A stretch of DNA of 64,000 nucleotides from Mycobacterium sp. (GTDB lineage: Bacteria > Actinomycetota > Actinomycetes > Mycobacteriales > Mycobacteriaceae): assembly GCA_021732005.1 (NCBI GenBank), contig JAKFVT010000025.1, positions 182,191 to 246,190 of the forward strand, in the 5' to 3' direction. Positions 1 through 7,531 of this stretch are shown here, piece by piece (the first letter of the stretch is position 1; the number at the start of each line of letters is the position of its first letter). The position numbers and the translations under genes were made by a program. The notes under the pieces are model-generated. The model was not told the DNA's origin and did not search any database. It was given only the letters and a program-made list of their open reading frames with translations.

Positions 1-783
1 CACGACTGCTTCTACAACGCCGACTTCATCGACCACGCGAAAAGCTACTGGAATGCCCGGTACGCCAAGCCCGAGATGATGTTGTTCAACATCAACGGAC
101 CGTGCGCCAATCGCGACCCCGGGCACCTGGATTCGCCCAGCTTCCGCGGGGTGCGGCACGAGAATGCCCCCACCTGGTTGTGCAGCGTGATGGGCAAGTC
201 CGGACTCTTCACCGATTACCTGATCAAGATGGCACAGGTCATCACCTGGTTCTCCCTCGACGAAGGATCCGGCTTCACCTACTGGCCCGACGGCCCGCTG
301 CAACCCCCCGCCCGCGTAATGCCGCCGATCAACAACCGCGGAGTGGTCGTGCAGAACGAGATGATGGTGCACCGCGGCGAAGCCAACGGGCCACTGGATC
401 AACAGGTTCCGGCCGGCCTGGCATTCGACACAGTCTTCGCCGGTGACCCTTCCGACCGCGACCGCTGGCTTCTGAAGAACGGCGACGACGTGATCGCTCG
501 GCATCGCACCGACGAACTGCGGTTCCTGGTGCACTGGTCGGCGGAAGTGTTTACCGACTTCGACGAGCTCAAGAAGAACATGGATGCCTCCGACGACATC
601 ACGATCGACCGTGCCATCGACATGATGGTCGACGACCTCAACGGCAAGGGCATCAAGCTCGACATTCCCGGCGAGCCGTTGCACGATCCACAGTTCATCG
701 GCGCTCTCAACGCCGCGTACGACCTGGGTGGGCCGGCGAGCTATCCGAATGACGCACCCGTGAGTGCCTTCCAGTTCGCATAA
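1..783 (+). CDS. Hypothetical protein, 5' end cut off by window edge
   Basis: The frame is open from base 1 to a TAA at 781-783, giving at least 260 residues, so the start lies outside the window. I do not recognise the family with confidence. An H-L-D triad near residue 42, followed much later by a second conserved-looking His (MMVHRG), would fit a non-haem iron oxygenase of the phytanoyl-CoA dioxygenase type, but this is only a guess. It lies directly upstream of an NTF2-like gene on the same strand, beside steroid-type oxygenase and dehydrogenase genes, so a catabolic role is likely. No signal peptide or membrane segment is visible in the part present. Confidence 0.75.
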   Translation, partial: HDCFYNADFIDHAKSYWNARYAKPEMMLFNINGPCANRDPGHLDSPSFRGVRHENAPTWLCSVMGKSGLFTDYLIKMAQVITWFSLDEGSGFTYWPDGPLQPPARVMPPINNRGVVVQNEMMVHRGEANGPLDQQVPAGLAFDTVFAGDPSDRDRWLLKNGDDVIARHRTDELRFLVHWSAEVFTDFDELKKNMDASDDITIDRAIDMMVDDLNGKGIKLDIPGEPLHDPQFIGALNAAYDLGGPASYPNDAPVSAFQFA

Positions 784-790
784 TCAGCGG

Positions 791-1231
791 ATGGATTCAG
801 ACTTTCTGGCGCAGCTGCGCGACGAACGTGCCATCGAGCGGGCGCTGATCCGGCTGGCCCGCGCGATGGACGACCGGGACTGGGCAGCGATGGCCGAGAT
901 CCTCGCCGAGGACGCCGAGGGCGACTTCGGTACCGGGCGGCTGGCGGGAAGCCCCGCGATCATCGAGGTGATCCGCGGCTTTCTGGACCGCTGCGGCCCG
1001 ACCCAACACCTGTTGGGCAACGTCATCGTCGATGTCGACGGTGACGTGGCCACCAGTAGGGCCTACATCCGCGACGTTCACCTCAACACCAGCGCCGACC
1101 CGTCGGTGCGCTTCTACACTATCGGCGACTACCGGGATACGTGGCGGCGCAGCGGCGATGGCTGGCGCCTCACCGAACGACTCAAAGCCAACCGCGCGTA
1201 TGTGGGCCCACTCGAGATCTTCGACAGCTAG
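791..1231 (+). CDS. SnoaL-like / NTF2-fold protein
   Basis: A 146-residue protein with the look of the SnoaL_4 cone fold: an N-terminal helix with ALIRLARAMDDRDW, a D-rich turn, then alternating strands ending in W-R-L-T-E. This family includes ketosteroid isomerase-like enzymes, ring hydratases and cyclases, as well as non-catalytic members, so the reaction cannot be named. The ATG at 791 is preferred. An in-frame GTG at 764 would overlap the upstream gene and add nine unrelated residues. Spacing to the upstream gene is 7 bp, which suggests one transcript. It meets the small Cys protein gene tail to tail with a 1 bp gap. Confidence 0.85.
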   Translation: MDSDFLAQLRDERAIERALIRLARAMDDRDWAAMAEILAEDAEGDFGTGRLAGSPAIIEVIRGFLDRCGPTQHLLGNVIVDVDGDVATSRAYIRDVHLNTSADPSVRFYTIGDYRDTWRRSGDGWRLTERLKANRAYVGPLEIFDS

Positions 1232-1232
1232 G

Positions 1233-1520
1233 TCATACCTCTGCGGAGCCGTCGACGAGTGGGACGGCTCCCGCCCGTACCGCGTCCGCGATCGAGGCCT
1301 TGAGTGCCGAGCAGGCCAGAAACAGGCCGGGCCGGGAGGCGCCGGCCAATTGTTCTACAGTGCAACGCTCTTCACACCGGCTCAACGCAGTACCGGTCCA
1401 TTGCACACTGGTCTGATTCCAGCTGCTCTTCCGGACCTGGACACCGGCTCCACAGCGCCCGCACACCACGGGGACCATCGGCGAGTCGTCGAGGCGGTTG
1501 TCCGGTCGGACGGCCATCAT
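1233..1520 (-). CDS. Small five-cysteine protein coupled to the Rieske oxygenase
   Basis: A 95-residue frame on the minus strand whose ATG (1518-1520) overlaps the TGA of the KshA-like gene as ATGA, the usual sign of translational coupling. It fills the gap between the oxygenase and the convergent NTF2 gene exactly, ending 1 bp from it. The protein has C20-x2-C23, then C49, C53 and C70, a conserved-looking S-W-N-Q-T-S-V-Q-W block at 33-41, and a C-terminal amphipathic helix. The Cys pattern suggests a zinc ribbon or a small redox or metal protein. I cannot assign a family. An accessory role for the oxygenase, for example electron transfer or cofactor delivery, is inference. Confidence 0.7.
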   Translation of the reverse strand: MMAVRPDNRLDDSPMVPVVCGRCGAGVQVRKSSWNQTSVQWTGTALSRCEERCTVEQLAGASRPGLFLACSALKASIADAVRAGAVPLVDGSAEV

Positions 1521-2662
1521 CCCCCCATGGATCCGGACGCCGCGCGCGCGGCGATATTGGCGTCGACTTCCTTCATCCACGCCTCCGTGGGCCGGGTGGT
1601 ATCGAGCTCGAATTCGAAGCGATCCACCATGTCTGGCGTGACATCGGCGACATCGACGTAGAACTGCTCGTACCAGCGTCGCAGTTGATAGACCGGGCCG
1701 TCCTCTTCCACCAGCAGAGGGTTGTCGATCCGGGTTTTGTTGCGCCAGATCTCGACATCCTGCTCGAAGCCCATCTTGACGAAATCCCCCAGTCCGATCG
1801 CCGTTTGCATGGCGAGGTCGTCAGGCAGTTCGGCCGACTTCTTGACGATGATGCCATATTGCAGGACAAAGGAATTGGCGTCGATCGGATAGTGGCAGTT
1901 GATCAGCACGGTGTGGTGGTCGACATCGGTGTAGTGGTACGTCAGATCGTCGATCATGAACGAGGGGCCGTAGTAGGACGCCACCGACGTGGTTCCCAGC
2001 ATCTGAGTCTCGCCGGGCTCCCCGATGTCGGGTCGGCCCGCGCTGTTCATGTACTGCGTCGCGACGTAGCCCTCGAAGATGTTCTTGAACTGCGTCGGCA
2101 ACGACCCGTGGATGTAGAAGAAGTGCGCCATGTCGACGACGTTGTCGATGATCTCCCGGCAGTTGGTGTGCACCACGGTGGTGTACCAATGCCAGTCGGT
2201 CCAGTCGTCACTGTCGGCGCCCTCGATGCGAGGGATGGTCACCTCGGCCGGTGGCGGGTTGCGTTCCGGGTCATTCCACACGAACAGCATTCCGTCCTGC
2301 TGCAGTGTCGGCCACGATACGGTGCGCGCCAGCCGCGGGGTGCGCTTGCTGTAGGGCACCAGTTTGCACCGGCCGTCGCCTCCCCACCGCCAGTCGTGGA
2401 AGGGGCAGGCGATCTCGTTGCCCTTCACCGTGCCCTGCGACAGGTCGCCGCCCATGTGCCGGCAGTACCCGTCGAGCACATTGACCGCGCCGTCCTCGCC
2501 GCGGAACACCACGAGCTTCTGCCCGAACGCGTTGACCTGATGCGGCTGACCGTCGGCGAAGTCGCGGACCAGACCAAGGCAGTGCCAGCCCCGCGCAAAC
2601 CGGGTGGGCAGCGATCCGGCCTCGATCAACCGAACGTCGTCGGCCTCGGCATGCGTCGTCAT
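1517..2662 (-). CDS. kshA: 3-ketosteroid 9-alpha-hydroxylase oxygenase component-like Rieske protein
   Basis: A 381-residue Rieske non-haem oxygenase, the normal length for KshA. The 2Fe-2S ligands are C67-x-H69 and C86-x2-H89, the same spacing and numbering as in mycobacterial KshA. The mononuclear iron site is H180, H185 (DMAHFFYIH) and probably D302 (QDVEIW). KshA 9-alpha-hydroxylates 3-ketosteroids with electrons from the reductase KshB. No KshB gene is present here, so the reductase must be encoded elsewhere. The ATG at 2662 is preferred over a longer frame because a GGACGG ribosome site precedes it and the protein then aligns with the family length. The natural substrate of this paralogue is not known. 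Confidence 0.88.
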   Translation of the reverse strand: MTTHAEADDVRLIEAGSLPTRFARGWHCLGLVRDFADGQPHQVNAFGQKLVVFRGEDGAVNVLDGYCRHMGGDLSQGTVKGNEIACPFHDWRWGGDGRCKLVPYSKRTPRLARTVSWPTLQQDGMLFVWNDPERNPPPAEVTIPRIEGADSDDWTDWHWYTTVVHTNCREIIDNVVDMAHFFYIHGSLPTQFKNIFEGYVATQYMNSAGRPDIGEPGETQMLGTTSVASYYGPSFMIDDLTYHYTDVDHHTVLINCHYPIDANSFVLQYGIIVKKSAELPDDLAMQTAIGLGDFVKMGFEQDVEIWRNKTRIDNPLLVEEDGPVYQLRRWYEQFYVDVADVTPDMVDRFEFELDTTRPTEAWMKEVDANIAARAASGSMGG

Positions 2663-2754
2663 CTTGCGTCCGTCCTGTAGAGGATTCGCGGGCTCCAGGC
2701 TCCATTGAACTGCGCAGGATGCCCGTTCAGGTACCGGCGTTCCGCTCAAAGGGA

Positions 2755-2775
2755 GGCCGAATGCACAATTCGGCC
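2755..2775. promoter_or_regulatory. Perfect 8-bp inverted repeat in the kshA/kstD divergent promoter
   Basis: Arms GGCCGAAT (2755-2762) and ATTCGGCC (2768-2775) are separated by five bases. The site lies between the divergently transcribed oxygenase and dehydrogenase genes, 24 bp before the dehydrogenase GTG and 93 bp from the oxygenase ATG. It is well placed to be an operator controlling both. The nearby PadR protein is the obvious candidate ligand. A single similar half-site (GGCCGAAA, 5246-5253) is found upstream of the padR gene. Binding is not shown by the sequence. Confidence 0.55.
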
Positions 2776-2798
2776 ATGCGGCTCTATCGTCGGCAGTT

Positions 2799-4505
2799 GT
2801 GACCGCGACCAGCCACAACACCGTTCCCGCCGGCCTGACCGTCGCCGATACCGACGTGGATCTCCTCGTCGTCGGTTCCGGTACCGGGCTCGCGGCCGCC
2901 CTGGCCGCCCGGGAGCAGGGCTTGTCTGTTCTCGTCGTGGAGAAGTCGTCGCACGTCGGTGGCTCCACGGCACGCTCCGGTGGTGCGCTGTGGCTACCCG
3001 CCAGCCCGGTGATCGCCGAATGCGGCGGCGTCGATACCGCCGACCGCGCACAGACCTACCTGGACTCCGTCGTCGCAGGCTCGGCCCCGCGGGAACGGTC
3101 GGCGGCATACGTGAACAACCTGCCGGCGACCGTCGACATGCTGCGCCGCACGACTCCGATGAAGTTGTTCTGGGCGAAGGAGTATTCCGACTACCACCCC
3201 GAGGCACCCGGCGGATCCGCGGCCGGGCGCACCTGCGAATGCCGTCCGCTCGACACCGCGATTCTCGGCGAGTACCTCCCGGATCTCCGCCCGGGCATCA
3301 TGGAGGCAAGCATTCCGATGCCGACCACCGGTGCGGATTACCGCTGGATGAATCTCGTGAGCCGGGTGCCGCGAAAAGGATTGCCCACCATCGTCAAACG
3401 GCTCGCGCAGGGTGTGGGCGGGCTCGCGCTCGGCAGGCGGTACGCCGCCGGAGGTCAGGCGTTGGCCGCCGGCCTGTTCGCCGGGGCCATTCGCGCCGAG
3501 ATCCCGATCTGGCTCAACGCCGCCCTTGCCGAACTGATCGTCGAAGGAGGCGAGGTCACCGGTGCGACCGTCGAGCACGCGGGCACGACCGTCACCGTCA
3601 CGGCGCGGCGCGGTGTGGTGCTGGCGGCCGGCGGCTTCGACCACCGGATGGACATGCGGCGCAAGTTCCAGTCCGATTCACTGGCAAGCAATTTCAGCCT
3701 CGGCGCGGAAACCAACACCGGTGACGCGATCTGGATCGGCCAGGACGCCGGCGCCGACATCGCGCTGATGGACCAATCGTGGTGGTTCCCTGCGGTGGCA
3801 CCGTTGCCCGGCGGGGCTCCGGCGGTGATGCTGGCCGAGCGGTCGCTGCCCGGATCCTTCATCGTCGACCAGAACGGTCGCCGGTTCGCCAACGAGTCAG
3901 CCGATTACATGAGCTTCGGCCAGCGCATCCTGCAGCTGGAAGCCGCTGGGACACCGGTGGACAGCATGTGGATCGTCTTCGACCAGCAGTACCGCAACAG
4001 CTATGTCTTTGCCGCCGAGCTGTTTCCCCGCATGGCTATCCCCCGCGCCTGGTACGACGCCGGAATCGCCGTGCGAGCAGACGATTTCGGCGCGCTGGCG
4101 CGCCAGATGGGCGTTCCGCAAGAAGGCTTCCGCGCGACGGTGGACCGTTTCAACGAGGATGCGTTCGCCGGTGAGGATCCCGAATTCGGCCGGGGCCGAA
4201 GCGCCTACGACCGGTATTACGGCGATCCGACGATCACCCCCAACCCGAACCTGCGGCCGCTGATCAAGGGGCCGTTCTACGCGGTGCAGATGGTGCTCAG
4301 CGACCTCGGTACCTGCGGGGGTCTGCGCGCCGATGACCGCGCCCGGGTGCTTCGCGAGGACGGCTCCGTCATCGACGGGCTGTACGCGATCGGCAACACC
4401 GCGGCCAACGCGTTCGGGAACACCTATCCCGGCGCCGGTGCCACCATCGCGCAGGGGCTCGTGTACGGCTACATCGCCGCGCTCGACGCCGCGGGGAGGA
4501 CCTAG
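2799..4505 (+). CDS. kstD: KstD-like 3-ketosteroid delta-1-dehydrogenase (FAD)
   Basis: A 568-residue flavoprotein. The dinucleotide motif G26-S-G28-T-G30 with E49 for the ribose lies at the N terminus, followed by GGST and a Gly-rich A-R-S-G-G loop. A second FAD segment, LAAGGFDHRM, lies mid-protein. The C terminus has the family signature N-T-Y543-P-G-A-G, where the Tyr-Pro-Gly block matches the catalytic end of KstD enzymes. KstD introduces the C1-C2 double bond into the steroid A ring, which together with 9-alpha-hydroxylation opens ring B. The divergent partner is the KshA-like gene. The start is GTG at 2799. The stop overlaps the convergent padR gene by 4 bp. 3-keto-4-ene or other steroid specificity is not resolved. 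Confidence 0.87.
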   Translation: MTATSHNTVPAGLTVADTDVDLLVVGSGTGLAAALAAREQGLSVLVVEKSSHVGGSTARSGGALWLPASPVIAECGGVDTADRAQTYLDSVVAGSAPRERSAAYVNNLPATVDMLRRTTPMKLFWAKEYSDYHPEAPGGSAAGRTCECRPLDTAILGEYLPDLRPGIMEASIPMPTTGADYRWMNLVSRVPRKGLPTIVKRLAQGVGGLALGRRYAAGGQALAAGLFAGAIRAEIPIWLNAALAELIVEGGEVTGATVEHAGTTVTVTARRGVVLAAGGFDHRMDMRRKFQSDSLASNFSLGAETNTGDAIWIGQDAGADIALMDQSWWFPAVAPLPGGAPAVMLAERSLPGSFIVDQNGRRFANESADYMSFGQRILQLEAAGTPVDSMWIVFDQQYRNSYVFAAELFPRMAIPRAWYDAGIAVRADDFGALARQMGVPQEGFRATVDRFNEDAFAGEDPEFGRGRSAYDRYYGDPTITPNPNLRPLIKGPFYAVQMVLSDLGTCGGLRADDRARVLREDGSVIDGLYAIGNTAANAFGNTYPGAGATIAQGLVYGYIAALDAAGRT

Positions 4506-5164
4506 GCGTCCTCGGCGTCGGCTTTCCGCTCGATCTCGTACCAGTAGGACGGATCGGGCCACGGAATCTTGCCGCCCTCACCGACTTTCGGGAAATTCGC
4601 CTCTGCCTCGTCGAGATCCTTGATGAGTTGCAGGGTGAGTTCCCGTTCGGATGCGTAGTACCGGTCGGCCCAGTCCAGCGCGATCTTGGCGTACGCCCAG
4701 GAGGGATCCGCTGCGGCCCATCGAGCTTCCTTGGCGGCGTCGCGCTGCATCCTGTCGATGTAGGCGATGTGCTCGTGCAGCATCTGTTTGAGCGACGCCG
4801 GATCGCTCAGGTGCCCCAACGTCACCCTCAGGATCGCTGGATGTTTGAGCGACGGCGGCTCGACCGGGGCCTCCCTGGCCCAGCGGGTCACCGCGTCCAT
4901 CCCGCTCGGGGTGATCTTGTAGAGACGACGGTTGCGGGTGCCGGCGCCGTCGACTCGTGAGGTGAGCAGGCCCATCTTCTCGAGCTTCTTGAGCTCCGAA
5001 TAGATCTGGCTGAACGCCGGGCTGCCGTAGTAGTAGCGCATGCTCCAGTCGATCCACTTGCGGATGTCGTAACCCGACAGCTCCGTCTCATACGACAGCA
5101 TCCCGAGCAGGGCCCAGCCGGTCGCGGACAGCGCCGGCATGGCTCCAGAGTCGGGTTCGGTCAC
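4502..5164 (-). CDS. PadR-family transcriptional regulator
   Basis: A 220-residue protein. The N-terminal winged helix (about residues 12-85) has the PadR pattern: ALLGMLSYETELSGYDIRKW, then QIYSELKKLEKMGLLTS and a wing ending K-I-T-P-S-G. The long C-terminal helical half (about 95-200) is the PadR/Vir_act_alpha_C-type dimerisation region. PadR proteins repress catabolic or efflux genes and release DNA when they bind an aromatic or other small effector. It sits tail to tail with kstD, overlapping by 4 bp, and is the only regulator in this island. The start is GTG at 5164; a later ATG (residue 9) is possible. Confidence 0.88.
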   Translation of the reverse strand: MTEPDSGAMPALSATGWALLGMLSYETELSGYDIRKWIDWSMRYYYGSPAFSQIYSELKKLEKMGLLTSRVDGAGTRNRRLYKITPSGMDAVTRWAREAPVEPPSLKHPAILRVTLGHLSDPASLKQMLHEHIAYIDRMQRDAAKEARWAAADPSWAYAKIALDWADRYYASERELTLQLIKDLDEAEANFPKVGEGGKIPWPDPSYWYEIERKADAEDA

Positions 5165-5301
5165 CCGCTCAGGGTATCAACCCAGGTCACAGGTTCGCCT
5201 GCATCGACCGCTGGCCGGGATGGCGCATTGCGCGGCATGCCCGCCGGCCGAAAGATGGTCGGGATGTCCGCACCGCACGACGATGACGCGGCAGCGGCGC
5301 C

Positions 5302-5733
5302 TTGATTCCCGGATCGTTCGGCATCCAACTGGACCACTCCGGGAGCCCCCGGGCGTGGGGCAACGCGGTCATCGGATTGCGCAACGCGTTGGCGCCGCCG
5401 CTCGTCGTACACCAGGAAGCTGACGGCAGCGTGTGGGCGGAGGTGACGCTGGGGGCGGCCTACGAGGGACCCCCCGGACACGTGCACGGCGGCATCTGCG
5501 CCTTGCTGCTCGATCACGTGCTCGGGGCGACCGCGCACAAACCCGGCAGTCCCGCCGTCACCGGAACGCTCACGCTGCGCTACGAGTTGGGGACGCGGCT
5601 GGGACCTGTGCGGGCCGAGGCTCACGTCGACCGGATCTCCGGCATGAAGACCTACGCCGTCGGGCACCTGTCGACGCCCGACGGGGTCACGGTGCGCGCG
5701 GAAGGGGTCTTCATCCATCCGCGGACAGTGTGA
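5302..5733 (+). CDS. PaaI-type hot-dog thioesterase, possibly 5'-frameshifted
   Basis: A 143-residue hot-dog fold protein. The core is GPPGHVHGGICALLLDHV, where the H-G-G turn precedes the long helix, followed by strands TGTLTLRYELGT and RAEAHVDRISGMKTY. Family members hydrolyse acyl-CoA or aryl-CoA thioesters, and the location beside steroid genes fits release of stalled CoA intermediates. The frame opens only at TTG 5302, without a clear ribosome site. A different frame starts at ATG 5264 and encodes MSAPHDDDAAAAP before stopping at 5303-5305, and it reads like the missing N terminus. One extra base near 5301 would join the two, so either a real frameshift or a sequencing error is possible. 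Confidence 0.75.
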   Translation: MIPGSFGIQLDHSGSPRAWGNAVIGLRNALAPPLVVHQEADGSVWAEVTLGAAYEGPPGHVHGGICALLLDHVLGATAHKPGSPAVTGTLTLRYELGTRLGPVRAEAHVDRISGMKTYAVGHLSTPDGVTVRAEGVFIHPRTV

Positions 5734-5787
5734 CGAGTTCGCACGCCCGTGCTGGACACCGCGGCATCGCGCTGATAGGACAGGCTG

Positions 5788-6624
5788 ATGCCGCTCGCTC
5801 GAACCGCCGACCTCGTCGCCGCCGCATACCGCGAGGGTTCCGGAGTGCTCGCCTGCAATGTCATCATGCTCGAGCATGCCGAGGCCATCGTGACCGGCGC
5901 CGAACATGTTGGCAGGCCGGTGATTTTGCAGATCAGTGAGAATGCCGTCGCTTTTCACCATGGCAGGCTGCACCCGATCGCGGCCGCGGCGAGCGCCGTC
6001 GCCGCCGCGGCCGAGGTCGACGTCGCGGTTCATCTCGACCACGTCGAAGACGAGCGTCTTCTGCACGCCTGCGCCGGCACCGGCGCGTCGTCGGTCATGT
6101 TCGATGCGTCCGCCCTGGACTATGCCGCCAACGTCGCCGCCACGAAATCCGCGGCGCAGTGGGCACATCGGGAGGGTCTGTTCCTCGAAGCAGAACTCGG
6201 CGAGGTCGGCGGCAAGGACGGTGCGCACGCGCCCGGTGTGCGCACCGACCCCGGCGAGGCGGCTGAATTCGTCGCGGCGACCGGCGTCGATGCCCTGGCG
6301 GTCGCGGTGGGAAGCTCCCACGCGATGGCCGAACGCAGCGCCGCCCTGGATTTCGAGCTCATCCGGCGGCTGCGTGCGGCCGTACCGGTTCCCCTTGTGC
6401 TGCATGGTTCTTCAGGGGCCGCCGACAGCGAACTGCGAAAGGCCGTCGAGGCGGGGATCACCAAGATCAACGTGGGCACGCTGCTCAACGTCCGTTTCAC
6501 CGCCGCGGTGCGCGCCCACCTGGCCGCCGACCCGAACGTCAACGATCCGCGCCGCTACCTCGCGCCCGCACGCGAGGCGATCGCCGAGGCGGTGGCCGCG
6601 CTGATCACCACCATCGACGGATAG
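5788..6624 (+). CDS. Class II ketose-bisphosphate aldolase (GatY/KbaY/AgaY type)
   Basis: A 278-residue TIM-barrel aldolase. The zinc-binding H-L-D-H (with V-E-D following) lies near residue 80. The second metal region E-L-G-E-V-G-G and the phosphate loops V-G-S-S-H and L-H-G-S-S-G follow in the usual order, and N-V-G-T near the C terminus matches the family. Class II members cleave fructose-1,6- or tagatose-1,6-bisphosphate to dihydroxyacetone phosphate and glyceraldehyde-3-phosphate. The GatZ-like subunit encoded at 7532 makes tagatose bisphosphate the more likely substrate. Start ATG 5788 follows an AGGACAGG ribosome site. It lies on the same strand as the sugar operon but is separated from it by the deoR gene. 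Confidence 0.86.
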   Translation: MPLARTADLVAAAYREGSGVLACNVIMLEHAEAIVTGAEHVGRPVILQISENAVAFHHGRLHPIAAAASAVAAAAEVDVAVHLDHVEDERLLHACAGTGASSVMFDASALDYAANVAATKSAAQWAHREGLFLEAELGEVGGKDGAHAPGVRTDPGEAAEFVAATGVDALAVAVGSSHAMAERSAALDFELIRRLRAAVPVPLVLHGSSGAADSELRKAVEAGITKINVGTLLNVRFTAAVRAHLAADPNVNDPRRYLAPAREAIAEAVAALITTIDG

Positions 6625-6634
6625 CCATGCGGCC

Positions 6635-7420
6635 TCAGGCGTCGCCCACCTCGACGACGTGGACGTGTACCCCCGCCGCGCCGATTCGCTCCAGCTGCGC
6701 CGGATCGGCGGTCGAGTCGGTCACCAGGTGATCGATCTCGTTGAGTGTCACCATCTTTGCGAGAGTCACCTTGCCGATCTTGGAGCCGTCGACGGCGACG
6801 ATGACCTGTTGCGCGTTGGCGGCCATGGCCATCGCGGTGCGTGCTTCCGCCTCATCGAACGTGGTCGGCCCCACCTCCGCTGACATCCCGTCGGCGCCGA
6901 GGACCGCGGTGCCCACGTTGATCACCTGGAACGCGTGCTCGGACATCGGCCCCACCGCCTCCAGCGAGTTCGCCCGCACCAGTCCACCGGTCACGATCAC
7001 CTTCATGTGCGCGTCGACGGCGCACTCGGCGGCGATCGTCAGGGAGTTCGTCACGATCGTCATCTGCGGGCGCCCCTTGAGCGATCGCGCGACTTCACTC
7101 GTGGTGACCCCGCCGGTCAAGGCCACCGCCTGAGGCCCGGCGGGCACCAGCGCGGCGGCGTGCTGGGCGATCCGCCGTTTGATCGCGATCATCCGGTGAT
7201 CGCGCAACCGGACCGGAATCTCGCTGCCGCTCGGATCGAGAGCCCGTGCCCCTCCGTGCGTTCGGACCAGCAGTCCCTGGTCCTCGAGCTCGCTGAGGTC
7301 GCGGCGCAACGTCGCCGCGGACACCCGCAGTTCGGCGCGAAGCACCTGCGAGTCGACCTCGCCCCGCGCCCGCAGCAGCGAGAGCACCTCACGCATCCGA
7401 TCGGTGCGTCTGGTCGACAT
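6635..7420 (-). CDS. DeoR-family sugar-phosphate-responsive repressor
   Basis: A 261-residue protein with an N-terminal DeoR winged helix: RTDRMREVLSLLRARGEVD, then V-S-A-A-T-L-R-R-D-L-S-E-L-E and the wing T-H-G-G-A. The C-terminal part (about 75-235) is a DeoR sensor of the sugar isomerase type, with V-A-L-T-G-G-V-T-T and V-G-A-D-G-M-like blocks (here LGADGMSAEVGPTTFDEAEA). Such proteins repress neighbouring sugar genes until a phosphorylated sugar binds. It diverges from the gatZ-led operon and converges with the aldolase gene, so it probably controls both. Tagatose-6-phosphate or galactosamine-6-phosphate is a reasonable but unproven effector. Confidence 0.9.
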   Translation of the reverse strand: MSTRRTDRMREVLSLLRARGEVDSQVLRAELRVSAATLRRDLSELEDQGLLVRTHGGARALDPSGSEIPVRLRDHRMIAIKRRIAQHAAALVPAGPQAVALTGGVTTSEVARSLKGRPQMTIVTNSLTIAAECAVDAHMKVIVTGGLVRANSLEAVGPMSEHAFQVINVGTAVLGADGMSAEVGPTTFDEAEARTAMAMAANAQQVIVAVDGSKIGKVTLAKMVTLNEIDHLVTDSTADPAQLERIGAAGVHVHVVEVGDA

Positions 7421-7463
7421 GGCGGTGCCTCCTCCGCTGCGCAGGCCGGGCAGTGCGCCAAAC

Positions 7464-7483
7464 GATCAGTTTTAGTGATCACT
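7464..7483. promoter_or_regulatory. Candidate DeoR operator with overlapping dyads and a -35-like element
   Basis: In the 111-bp deoR/gatZ intergenic region, GATCA (7464-7468) and TGATC (7476-7480) form an inverted repeat with a 7-base spacer. AGTGATCACT (7474-7483) is a perfect 10-bp palindrome that shares the second arm. A TTGACG hexamer at 7483-7488 directly abuts it and would serve as a -35 box for the gatZ operon, so a bound repressor would block polymerase. I could not pick a convincing -10. Assignment to the adjacent DeoR protein rests on position only. Confidence 0.5.
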
Positions 7484-7531
7484 TGACGTGATTGCGTTGC
7501 GCACTCTGAGCGAGCTTCCCATGATCAAGCA

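Noticed and set aside
2799..4505. Long antisense open frames across the kstD gene
   Set aside because: High GC content makes stop codons rare in other frames; the proteins are Arg/Gly/Ala-rich with no domain pattern, and the same is seen over most genes here.
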